Shown: piece after piece, positions 1 through 10,186 of the stretch
Numbering within the stretch: the first letter of the stretch is position 1
How the letters are laid out: each line of letters opens with the position of its first letter
Source: Epithemia pelagica
Lineage: Eukaryota > Bacillariophyta > Bacillariophyceae > Surirellales > Surirellaceae
Assembly (NCBI GenBank): GCA_946965045.2
Contig: OX337229.1
Location: 1,302,001 to 1,366,000 of the forward strand
Direction: 5' to 3'
DNA length: 64,000 nt
Position numbers and translations under genes: made by a program
The notes under the pieces: model-generated
Databases searched by the model: none
What the model saw: only the letters and a program-made list of their open reading frames with translations
Told to the model about the DNA's origin: nothing

Positions 1-207
1 ATTTTTGTCGTGGAGGTTTCGTTAACAGTTGAAACACCAACCCCAGCAAGAGAAAGAGGAGTTTGCGGCTGTTGGCTCGGGGTGGAATTACATCTCTGTG
101 AGTTCGCGCCATCATAGTTTACTCCTTTCACATGAAGCCCTCTCGTAGTTAATCCCGTTCCTCCGAAAATCCAACGTCTACGAGATTCGTAAAACGCCTT
201 ACGAACA

Positions 208-2736
208 TCACATGAAGTGTCCGTTAGATGTTGATGACCAACAAAGAAGAGTTGTATGTTGCATACGTACCATTAGCCCTGCGGCGGGAAGATCACCTAT
301 GAGATCAAGAACAGAGCGAGGCGATTCTTCACCCGATTCTGGTCTGCTTTTGCCCGGTTGTGTCTTTGATTCTTCTTTCGATTGATGTGCATGGGATCCA
401 CCACTACGCCAAGGAGCTGGCATGTTTCGAAGCGCCGCCAAGTAGTTATCCAGACTTCCTCTGGGATCAAACTGACCATACCTAAGCACGGGCGGTTTGT
501 CGTTTCGCCCTAGGACACCTGATCTCGTCCTTAAACTCATTTCTTGTCGTTCCAAGCGCTCGCTGTTGTCTTTCGCGATTTGTTCACCGTTTCTGATTTT
601 CTGGAGACACACCTTCGAGAAGCACTGAAAAATGATAGAGTCTGCCGATGCGTCTATTTGAAGCATATTGTTTGCGCTAACCGGAAGAATATGGCGGAGG
701 GATCGACGAAGCGCTTGATGATAATAAGGCGGTATTCGGAAACAGTAAGCGCGAATCTCATTGCGCCAAGCCTCGTCAAGAGGTATATTTATCTTTGCAG
801 TTTTCCCGAGAGAACCTTTTCCTTCAAGCTTTTTAAGGACCCTGTGTTCTGCTTCGGCTGCGCGAAGAAGCAGCGGCAAGAGAACATGGGGATCTGGCGG
901 AAGAAGTGTGAGAGTCGCCAGGCGACTTCCGTTTGTCGAAGAAGACAACGTTGAGCTACCGTTCAGGGGTATGTGCAATATGCCAATGTTCAAATAGTTG
1001 TCTCCATCATCAGCGCCCAGCGACGGCCTACCGGCTCCAGGACAGAAAACAGGGAAGTACTCTTGTCTCCCAGGAATGGAAACTTGGACCTGTTTGCCTC
1101 CTTCGGGGCTAAGCCATTCACAGACGTAGGTATCTCGGTGCAAACATTTTGGCTGCAATGAATTGGTGCCTTTCCTGTTCGATAGTGTTAATGAATCAAG
1201 TTTCTGAAGTTGTTTCATGACATGCAGTGGTTCAAACGATTTAGATCCCAAATTCGCGGGATACCGACTGAAAAATAGTAGCGGCTGAGCTTTGCGTGGT
1301 GGCAACGTATCTAGCTTCTTGTTTGGAAAGAATGCTTCGGGTATACACCACAGTGGGGGACTCAATACGTGTTTGGGATCCGTCGATGGTGAAACACCAG
1401 ACGAACTGGGTGTTACCGTCTGTGATACAGTCGTCGAAGATGAACCAATATACAAAAGCATTGCTCGACGGGGTTTAGCTGCACGATGATGCCCCCCTTC
1501 AACTTCATCTGGCTCTAATGCCTGCAAACTAACCAATGGACCTCCATGAATGAACGAGAGACCCTGCATGGTCTTCATAGGTTTTGGCATCATTGCTGGA
1601 TTCCGAATTCCAATAGGATCTGGAAGAGGAAGTTCTCGGGGAAGAGGTGGACTTATGCGTTTCAGTAAGGCGCTAGTAATCTCAGAGAGGTTTGATGAAG
1701 ATGCTTTGTGAATTATCCAATGGGATCCTCCGGTGACTTCGCAAAGTGCTTGCAGTTGGGGATGAATGTATTGCGTGGAAGAGACACCCTCCCTTCCTCC
1801 AATGCCAATGCAAAAGATCCTTTGATCCCATCGAAAAGGCTCCGTATAAAACTCTCGAAGAGGCTGCGCCCCATATTGGAGCTGTAGTGCTCCTCCGCCA
1901 AGTTTAGGAGGATGCCTAAAGCATGCGCCGTCTGTCAGGACGACCAAACATGCGGGTTGAAGTGCACTCGAAGCAGGTGTTCCAGCGTTTCCCGTGACAA
2001 TGGAAGGATTCGGTAAACGACCCATACCGAAATTCTCAGTAAATCGACTGTGTAGTCTATAACGGGAGAGTAGCTGCAAACCTGCCGAGAGTGCTGCATT
2101 CATTCCTGTGGCGCCGCCAGCTTCTTCAGGGAACGGCTTTCCAGAGTTGGCATCCCATGAGAGTGCTCTCAAGCCCTTGAGTTGGTGGTGAAAAGACTCC
2201 ATCATGTGTTGGTCGTCCATTGAAGCGGCAGCAGCCACAGCGGCGGCGGCGTCAACTGAGGTCCCCGATGATGAAAGTTCTTGAGACTGAAGTGGGTGTT
2301 GCGCAGAGTTTGTGTCAATGGGTGCCATAGTGAGTGATCCGGCTCCAAATCCAACAAGCAATCGACCTCCTGCAGCACAAGCGAATGCTTCGGGATGTTG
2401 CCGAGCAGTGGAGAGAAGCAACAACTGGTCAGGGTGTGAAGAACCTAAACCAAGATTGGCGTATGATCGCTGAGTCTCGACAGAAGGCTCTTCATGGAGA
2501 AGTTTTACGTGCTGTGTCTGGCGTCGGCGCAACTGCCGACTAAGATCTTCAACGGCCATTTTGGCCATATCCTGGCAGAGGAAGAATAAGAAATCACAAA
2601 GAAAACATGAACGCAAGTTCTACAAGTGCCCGATCTATCAACAATCAGCCGAACGCACCAAACGTGACATGCTTGAATCTTCCGACACAGGCTGGCCCAT
2701 GGACGGGGAATTGTCGATGACGAAAACAACTATCAT
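208..2736 (-). CDS. INTS6: Integrator complex subunit 6 homologue (two exons)
   Basis: Subunit of the nuclear Integrator complex, which acts with RNA polymerase II in snRNA 3'-end formation and transcription attenuation. I model exon 1 at 2736-2659, an 87-bp GT-AG intron, and exon 2 at 2571-208 (about 813 aa). Exon 1 encodes only 26 residues but carries the start of the VWA domain, with a MIDAS-like D-x-S-x-S (IDNSPSM). The junction reads RL|DMAKMAVE, matching the YLDTAKGAVE region of animal INTS6 as I know it. Further family marks are LTDG, EPFRWDQRIF followed by CEVTGGSHW, PEAFFPNKKLDTLPPR, RIPPYYHQAL and a late NYLAALRNMPAPWR block. Low-complexity Ala and Ser insertions are present. Without exon 1 the protein would lack its MIDAS start. 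The identification is strong; the exon 1 boundary is inferred. Confidence 0.9.
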
Positions 2737-3110
2737 GTTGTACTTCACTAATCAAGCAAACATCATCGATCATGTATTAGTTCAACACGTAAACCCACTT
2801 GTGGTGCAGGGTTTGCTTTTTTATCCTCATTTTTTTTGTGTGTGTCAAACAAATTGGTGAAGAGACATCTATGTACACTGCAAGCCTATTGATAGCAATT
2901 GAAAGGATTTTATAACCCGGATGTTTATCGGAGTGTCAGTGACACATTCGGACTTCGCCGCACATCATAAGGTTATTGCTTTTGTTTATCATGAACTCTC
3001 TTTGTCTTACCATGATGGTCATGTTTAGATAGAGATGAAAATTATGATACGTTGACGAAGACACCTGTTATGAGTTGAGTATTGCAAAGTTTTGAGGCTA
3101 GCTGGATAAA
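2737..3110. other. Divergent intergenic spacer
   Basis: Spacer between the INTS6 start and the glycosyltransferase start. It is AT-rich with several T runs, and I see no convincing gene or repeat. It probably carries both promoters. Confidence 0.5.
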
Positions 3111-4877
3111 ATGAAGACCACCCAGGGCAAATTCGCAAGAAGAAGGAAAAGAGTCCATGACGAAACCAGAGAAACGGACAGCAACAGCGTGGTCCGCACG
3201 CGAGAACGTTCCAAAAACGAGAAGAAAAGACAATCTTTCCCTCTTGGTCCTGTCGATTTGAGGTTTCTTGTTTTTGTATGGGATAAGATTAGACGTTGTG
3301 CTTTCTTTGGCCACCTTCCGCAGAACAGACGCACCCTCTCATTGATACTCCTGGTCTGTGTTTGTTTCGTCATGTTGCTATACTCTGGACGGCCTGTATG
3401 GGGTGACGGTTACAATCCTGAGGGAGGTCTTGCTGGAACAGTGTGTGATTCTCTCATTGAGTCTCTTAGATGGAATAATGGCAAGCCTCAGCACCAGGGC
3501 ATGCACCACCTGGAACTCTCATATCCTTATGTTCCTGTGCGAAGTAGTCGCGAAGAAGTTCTCGGATACAGTGCTTTCCTGGAAGTGATTCTCAACTGGA
3601 ATTTAAGAAAGAGGAAAACGGCTCCATCTGTATCACTTAATCGTGGGAGGAAGCCAACAGCAGAACCAAGAAGGGACGAGGAATTCAGTGTACAAGACAA
3701 CCCTCGTCTCTTGCATATTCTACAATCCACAGGATGCCGTCCAGGCTGGTTATGTCATCGCTGTCTTCTCTTTCGCAGTTACGATGCGCATCAGTGCCAG
3801 ACAGTCTGTCCGGGATGCTTCGTGAATATTCTTTGCTCCAATGTACAGAACAGTAGATACCTGTGTCAAAATATGGGTGAGCCTCAGACGGCGACAAGCA
3901 GCAGCATTCCTCGTATCATTCATCAAGTCGGACGAGTGGAATGGTTAGACGCCAATGTTTTCCCAAACTTAGTGAGGCTGACGAATTCGTGGAGACAACA
4001 AAGTAATGCAACTTATCGGTATTACACTCCTGAGATGACATTTCGATTCGTTCGTCAGCACTTCTCTCCTCTAGAGAAGGCGTTCACTTCAATGACTGAA
4101 AGCGAACGACGTACTCTCTTTTCCTGGTTGATTCTTTATCATAGTGGGGGGATTTCCGCAGATGGTACGTTTCCCACCGTACGAATGTGAGTCAATTCAC
4201 AATGCCTATCTTATTGTTGGTGTTCTTCTATGTGGTTCATAGTTCAGTTGCTTCTCGAAGTGAATCTGAATGCAGTGGCTTGGAATCCGGACACGTCCTT
4301 CGTTGCAGCTGGAATGTCTGGCGACTCAAGTGGACAGAGTTGCGTTTCTATTTGGAATGGCTTTGTGGCAGCGAGTCCGCGCCATCCGGTTATTCGCCTG
4401 GCAATTCAACTTTTTCTAGAATCTCACAGTGGATGGTCGCCGTCCTCACTCTCCACTGTTTGGGAAGCGGCAAGAAGGACTTGTTCGGAAAGACCTGGGA
4501 TATGTAGAGTTGGTAGAGATCAAGATGAGTTTTCGTCCCACTTGCTGGGAAAAGCGTTCAGCGACATCACTTGGGGTCAAGGAGATACAACTGATGACGA
4601 CTTAATTTATGGGTCTTACGTTTCGCCTTTCGCCGACTCTAGAAGTCTGATTTTGCTGGTGAGTACTAATATGGACGACGGCTTCAGTTCCGATATGCAA
4701 GTATTCTAATTTCTTCAGATGAGTCACGATGACACTGGTGCCAGCAGAATTACAGAAGTTGATCGAGATCTACTCGTTGCATCCACCAAGTTTATTGGAC
4801 AATCTATTGAGCCTATTCATCCGCAAAGGAAAGATGTACGGCGGGCAACGACTACTGAGGGAAAGAGTATTACCTGA
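3111..4877 (+). CDS. Type II membrane glycosyltransferase, OCH1/Gly_transf_sug type (three exons)
   Basis: Probable Golgi sugar transferase. Exons 3111-4164, 4243-4658 and 4719-4877 are joined across GT-AG introns of 78 and 60 bp, giving about 542 aa. A basic N-terminus precedes one membrane segment near residues 77-95 (LILLVCVCFVMLLYSG), as in type II Golgi enzymes. A cysteine-rich stretch follows around residues 210-250. The catalytic region opens with IPRIIHQVGRVEWLD and continues to LFSWLILYHSGGISAD, the family block that normally ends in a D-x-D metal site. Exon 2 contains WNGFVAASPRHPVIRLA, typical of this family. The spliced D-x-D position reads D-V-Q, so the second Asp is missing in this model. 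Donor sugar and acceptor cannot be told. Confidence 0.75.
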
Positions 4878-5012
4878 TTGACAAGCTGTCGCACGGCTGA
4901 ATTAAGACTTTCTGACTAATAATAGAAAGCCGACTCTGTATTTATGACACTATAATTTGTTCAACTTGCAATAGCGATAATGTGCAATTTTTTGCTCCAG
5001 AAGATATACTTC

Positions 5013-8000
5013 TTATTTCTTGCCCTTCTTCTTTTTGTTACCAGTCTGTTTCTTCTTTTTCGAATCCTCTTCAGCCATGAGATTAGCTGCAATAGCCTCT
5101 GCTTTGAGTTCTTCCTCGTGGAACACTTTTTTCTCCTCTGAACGGTTCCCTTCTCGGACAGCCATCTCAGTGTACTTTTTCAAATCACCGTCACTTTCCT
5201 TCATAGCAGCGTGCTCATTGGATACGAATCGTGCCAACGACTTATTCGCCCTCTTTTCTGCTTCCACGGCGTTCTTAAACTCTCCACATTGCGCAAGGCT
5301 CTTGGCAAGTGCTCGCAACGTGAAACCTTCAAGCAAACGGTCAGTGGGATCAAGCCTTTCGAGTTCACGGAAGATTTTCACAGCAATAGCGCTATATTTT
5401 CCGTTGTAATCTTCGTAAGAATACAGAGCTCCTAGCTTGTGTAGAGCATCATAATGTTCAATATGCCGAGGTCCACATGATATCTCCAAGATGTACATTG
5501 CAGCTCTTAGATGCTTCACACAAACATCAAACTGACGTGCAGCGAAGAGCATTTGGAACAAAAGAATGTGAATATTGAAAACATGCTGACCATCAAAGCC
5601 ACCGCTTTGTACAGCGAGGCCAAGCGCTTTTGCGCCGTTGGAGATAGCCAGGGACGGGTCATTCGCTTCAAGGAATACATTTGCCATAAGTTCAACGCAG
5701 TCCACTACAGCCGGATGAGCACCGTTCTCCGTGACCCGCTGATAAAGCGAAGCGGCCTCCTGAGCTAATTCCAGTGCCCTTGACAAGCCTCTGCTATTCA
5801 TCTGGAAGTGGGCTCGTTCCAATGCTGCCTTCGCGTCGTAGAGTGAAATTTGCAACAGCGGAGTCACTACCACAGGATTTAGTGCACACGGGAGGAATCC
5901 TTCATGGTAAGCCGCCGTATGCTTCATCATTGGCACAATATCAACAATATCGACGGGAGATATGGGGTAGGACGCAGTCAACCGGCCACCTGCAGTATTT
6001 CCCTCCGTGTAACACTTTCCACCCACGTCATAGTTTTTCGCCACGAGCCTGACACCAATTCGCTGACATATTCGACGCAAAAGAGGTATATGGTTGGCCC
6101 TTCCACTTTTGTTTCCGTTATTGAAGAGAGTCAGGCTGTATCGGAAACGGCGCCCGATCTCCTTGTCGACGTCCTTCCACACTTGGTACCTAGAGGGTGC
6201 AGGTGAAGGCAACGCATCGCCTTCGCCTCCCACATCAAACACAGCAAAAGCTTGCAAGTCATCCTCATCGGGGATGGAAGCATCACTCTTTTCGAGTCGA
6301 GTTTCTGTCTGGGCCGCTGTTTCTTCGCGCTCGGAGACTAGGGCACTCAAGAATGATGCGATAAGCTGGACTGGTTGCGCTGTAGCGGCGCCTCCACGTT
6401 CCATCAAGTATGTGTCCAACACATGCTTGGCAGCTCGTGCAACCATTTCGCATTCCAGCAGTTCGAGCCAACTCAGTGGCATTGTCCGGCGAGAGAAAAC
6501 AGTTACTCGGCCATTCTTCAAGTCATCATTGGTCTTCATGTCCCGTTTTTCTTCCTCTATTGCAAGGGTAGCCAACCGGCCGAGGTACCGGCAGTTGACC
6601 CCATTGCGATGAAGGAATTCGGTTAAAGACTTGCCCCCGACTGGGAGGGTCGACACAACCCCATCACGTATCATGCGGGTAACACGGGGAAGGACTTCAT
6701 CAAACAGAAATACTGCTGCTTCTTTCACCTTCTCTTCGTCTGCTTTCATCTGTTCAGGGTCCACGACACGAACGTCCGGAAGAAACACGTTGATGTTCAG
6801 ACGCATACTATCAGTCAAGGCTTTTTGATCTTCTTCGGTCATCTCAAACTTTTCTTGTTGTTTCTCATCTTTATCTTTCGTATCCCCCTCTGATTTCTCC
6901 TTCTCATCATTGCCTTTTTTGCCATCTTCGGTTTTCGCTCCTTCGGCATCTTTCTTCTTTTGTGCTTCTGCTTCGAAATGTTCTTTTCGCTTAGCTTCCA
7001 TGTACTTTTGAATACAACTCCGAATCCATTGATTGATGAGCTCCGGTCGCAAGACATTCAAAGTCCACTCTTCATCTTTAATCGCCGAAGGAATGGTACT
7101 CCCACTGCTGGTACCGTCCTTGCTGAGGAGTCCTTCCCACCTGCCAGTCCCTCCATCTTTCTCAGGGACCCAGTTGGCATCGCGTGGAGTCATTCGGCCA
7201 AAATCCAGCAAGTACTTTCGTTGGTCGCTTCCTCGAATTCCTTTCGTCTCCAGTGGTGCACATGTATTCATGGTTGCAGCCATGTCCACTTCTTGGTCGG
7301 AATTGACCTCCGTCCCAATTCCCGCTAGGAGCAAGGACGCACTCTTCAACTTTTTGCATTCTTCTAATCTTTCGGCAGTAAGCGGACTGGTATAAACCGG
7401 ACGATCCAGCAGATTCAGTGCCTCACCAACCTTTTCCTGAAGCAAGCTATGAAACTCTTCATCACATTTCATTGGGATCTCAATGTCGACGGAACCAAGG
7501 AGGATGGTATGTGATTTTTCGCCTTGTAAGATTCCAGGAAGAATGCTTTGACAAATGAAGCGACTTCCTAGGTAATCGATGAGGACCGTGGCCAGTGTGT
7601 GAAACCCAGAGCCCTCCATGCGATGAAAGGTCTTGATACATTGTATTTCCCGTCCCGCCGCCTTTTTCGCCGCCCGGTCACCCTTGACGAGTCGGAATGT
7701 TTCTGGGCCCACATCCAAGGCTCGAGAAACAAAAATGTTGTTGTGCAAGTAAACCTGGGTTCGTGTTCCTTCGTTGGGATTCATGGGAGAAATGTGTCCA
7801 TCAGATATAGCCTTGACCGCCAAAAGAGCCGCCTCTCCATACTCGGTCATTGTTTTGTGAATCACTCGAGCACGCTCGACACGCTCGACCAAAGTCGATG
7901 TCGGCATTTCACGAGCAAGCTGCAGTTCCTCATTCCAATCACGGAGGGCTCCATTGCGAACATCGACACCAAATGTCTGGGATACCTCTTCTTCCGCTCT

Positions 8001-9641
8001 CGCTGTGCGATATTCGTGAAAGACGCAGGGATTCCACATAGACTGATTGTCTTTGGTAGCAACTTTGGGCAGTTTCACCAGCCAGGAAGGCGTTCGAATG
8101 GTTGAATCCAAGGCCATGGACGATTTAATAGCAAAGGTGGGATCAGTGCAACCTCCCATTTCGCCTCGAACGGCGAGACGAAACAAGGTCGGAAAAGCCC
8201 CTTTGTTAATTTGAGATGTAATATCACTCCTCTCTTTTGATCCTTCCAAGGCATCCTTCCAAAGACCAGCAAAACTAGGAGATGCCTGCAGCAAACAATC
8301 CAATAACGTATGCGAAAAACACATGTTGGGCGCAGGAGACGGATCGAACATGTATTTTCCATTGATAGTTGCGTAGGTCCGGTTCACATAGAACCCAAAA
8401 ATTCCTGCTGTAATATGGACAACACCAATCTTGTTGTCCTTTTCCGGGATGGATACCTCCAAATACGCAATGTCTCCCATCATGCGGCGAACGGGGGGCG
8501 GGGGGTGGAATCCACTATATTGAATGGTGCAATGTACATGAACCACACCTTCCAACTGATTCAAACGAAACAGCTTGTCTCGTACGATACTAGGTGGTAA
8601 GGTCGCAACGTCTTCTTCCGAGGCCTCCACCACTGCGTTTTGCTTGGACGATCCAATTTTTTGGATAGCCTTAGATTTCTTCTTTTTGGCCGCCTTTCCG
8701 TTCATTTCCTTGAGGATCCCGGATCCCAACGTGCTTCGATCAAAAGCCACAGGATCTTCACCGGAACACAAATAGAAAAAGTCGCGCAAATTGCTTCCAT
8801 CCACTCGAGCAGACTGTAGAATCGGCAAATCGGGCAAGGGCTTGGTCTTTTCCGGTTTCTCACCACCCTCTTCGGCGGTCACCGGAGATGATTCACCTTC
8901 GGCAGCCGATGGTTCCGGTTTCGATTCATCCGCCATGGCTGCTGCTGCAGCGTCATCCACCAAGGATGTGACTGCCGGAGCATTGCCATGCAACAAGTGT
9001 CGCAATCGAACAATGTGCTCCTTGACGGATGAAGAATCGTAGCGTTCCAGAACAATACGCAAGGCTGCCCCGTCTTGGACAGCCTCGCATGACTGCAAAT
9101 CACTAAACTCATCCAACACGACACTGTCCGTCGAAGAGTCTTTCGGTTCTACTTTCGGAGTGTCTTGAGGAGGAGGAGAAGCCGAGACAAAAGACTTGTC
9201 CAAGGATTGCAGTGCTGCCGGGATACAAACCACTGCCTTTTGACCGGTAAAGGGCGACACCAAAGGAAGTGTCATTTCGTCCTCGGTCATTGTAGGCTTG
9301 TCGGTAGCAGCAGCAGTTTCGACTTCAATGCGATAATTGGTGTAATGCGCCAGACCCACTACTTCGGCCATGGCCAAACGAAGTGACAGAACGGGTTCCT
9401 CGGGTCGAATCGGAGGCAATGGAAGACGATACGACTGTTTGTCGTCTTTGCCGTCATCCGGCTTTTGACGGGGAGGCAAGATACATAAATTATTTAACGG
9501 TGGCTTAGCAGCCGCCAATTCATCCTCGGGTTGGGCTTCATCGGCTTTGGCTTCGTCTGGCATGCCTTCTTCTTTCTCAGGTTTATCCTCAGGTGCAGAA
9601 GGGCCTGCCTCGACACTTTTTTCTCCTTTTTCAGCAGCCAT
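5013..9641 (-). CDS. CLU: Clustered mitochondria protein homologue (CLU)
   Basis: Large cytosolic protein of the CLU/CluA/FMT family, which binds mRNAs for mitochondrial proteins and affects mitochondrial distribution. It is an uninterrupted reading frame of about 1542 aa from the ATG at 9641; an upstream GTG would add two residues. An acidic N-terminus is followed by the region around DIAYLEVSIPEKD and HITAGIFGFYVN, a pattern I associate with CLU. Next comes the Clu domain (FRLAVRGEMGGCTDP, DWNEELQLAREMP, VYLHNNIFVSRALD). A K/E/D-rich linker leads to the eIF3-p135-like middle part. TPR-like helices lie near residues 1290-1480, including GPRHIEHYDALHKLGALY, and the tail is lysine-rich. The length is normal to slightly long for the family. 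Confidence 0.95.
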   Translation of the reverse strand: MAAEKGEKSVEAGPSAPEDKPEKEEGMPDEAKADEAQPEDELAAAKPPLNNLCILPPRQKPDDGKDDKQSYRLPLPPIRPEEPVLSLRLAMAEVVGLAHYTNYRIEVETAAATDKPTMTEDEMTLPLVSPFTGQKAVVCIPAALQSLDKSFVSASPPPQDTPKVEPKDSSTDSVVLDEFSDLQSCEAVQDGAALRIVLERYDSSSVKEHIVRLRHLLHGNAPAVTSLVDDAAAAAMADESKPEPSAAEGESSPVTAEEGGEKPEKTKPLPDLPILQSARVDGSNLRDFFYLCSGEDPVAFDRSTLGSGILKEMNGKAAKKKKSKAIQKIGSSKQNAVVEASEEDVATLPPSIVRDKLFRLNQLEGVVHVHCTIQYSGFHPPPPVRRMMGDIAYLEVSIPEKDNKIGVVHITAGIFGFYVNRTYATINGKYMFDPSPAPNMCFSHTLLDCLLQASPSFAGLWKDALEGSKERSDITSQINKGAFPTLFRLAVRGEMGGCTDPTFAIKSSMALDSTIRTPSWLVKLPKVATKDNQSMWNPCVFHEYRTARAEEEVSQTFGVDVRNGALRDWNEELQLAREMPTSTLVERVERARVIHKTMTEYGEAALLAVKAISDGHISPMNPNEGTRTQVYLHNNIFVSRALDVGPETFRLVKGDRAAKKAAGREIQCIKTFHRMEGSGFHTLATVLIDYLGSRFICQSILPGILQGEKSHTILLGSVDIEIPMKCDEEFHSLLQEKVGEALNLLDRPVYTSPLTAERLEECKKLKSASLLLAGIGTEVNSDQEVDMAATMNTCAPLETKGIRGSDQRKYLLDFGRMTPRDANWVPEKDGGTGRWEGLLSKDGTSSGSTIPSAIKDEEWTLNVLRPELINQWIRSCIQKYMEAKRKEHFEAEAQKKKDAEGAKTEDGKKGNDEKEKSEGDTKDKDEKQQEKFEMTEEDQKALTDSMRLNINVFLPDVRVVDPEQMKADEEKVKEAAVFLFDEVLPRVTRMIRDGVVSTLPVGGKSLTEFLHRNGVNCRYLGRLATLAIEEEKRDMKTNDDLKNGRVTVFSRRTMPLSWLELLECEMVARAAKHVLDTYLMERGGAATAQPVQLIASFLSALVSEREETAAQTETRLEKSDASIPDEDDLQAFAVFDVGGEGDALPSPAPSRYQVWKDVDKEIGRRFRYSLTLFNNGNKSGRANHIPLLRRICQRIGVRLVAKNYDVGGKCYTEGNTAGGRLTASYPISPVDIVDIVPMMKHTAAYHEGFLPCALNPVVVTPLLQISLYDAKAALERAHFQMNSRGLSRALELAQEAASLYQRVTENGAHPAVVDCVELMANVFLEANDPSLAISNGAKALGLAVQSGGFDGQHVFNIHILLFQMLFAARQFDVCVKHLRAAMYILEISCGPRHIEHYDALHKLGALYSYEDYNGKYSAIAVKIFRELERLDPTDRLLEGFTLRALAKSLAQCGEFKNAVEAEKRANKSLARFVSNEHAAMKESDGDLKKYTEMAVREGNRSEEKKVFHEEELKAEAIAANLMAEEDSKKKKQTGNKKKKGKK

Positions 9642-10186
9642 AGTCACGGGAACTTGTGGTGGACGATGATTCTATGGGACCACGCACCGGCGAATGTGGT
9701 GGATCTTTCTCACAAAAAATAGAGGGAAGGATTTGTCCACACTGTGGTCCTCTGTGTGTTTCGATGCGAAGAGCAACTGCAGGTCCACCACCGCCGCCTG
9801 TCCACCACACCACCTGTCGGTGGTAGACATCAGTCCACGTCATATTGTACTTTTAAACGTTCCCGGTCTCATGTTTGTTAAATCTCCAAATGGTTCTCTA
9901 AGTAACTGTCCGCACAAGCTCTTCCATCGCCAATTGCGAGTAGGTAGAATGAATACATACATACGGCTACTGTACCGAACGGACCGTTGTGAAGCGCCTC
10001 CCGAGCTATTTGAGAACGGACATGCGTCCCTCCATGTATTGCTTCCAACCCAACTGCCCCTCCACAATTATTTTGGGAAAACACATCAAGACAAGGACAC
10101 TGCTGCAACCACCAAAGAGGAGCTTGTCTGTTAGTTCATCATCATCATCGAGAGGCACAACAAGCAATCTTGTGGATCTTGCCATC
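9642..10186. other. Divergent spacer between CLU and the PH-like gene
   Basis: About 545 bp between two divergent starts. An open frame runs into it from the downstream gene, but its residues look unstructured and the composition looks untranslated. I see no other gene. Confidence 0.5.

Noticed and set aside
6094-6612. Ser/Arg-rich plus-strand frame inside CLU
   Set aside because: Complement of coding sequence for a conserved domain; shadow frame.
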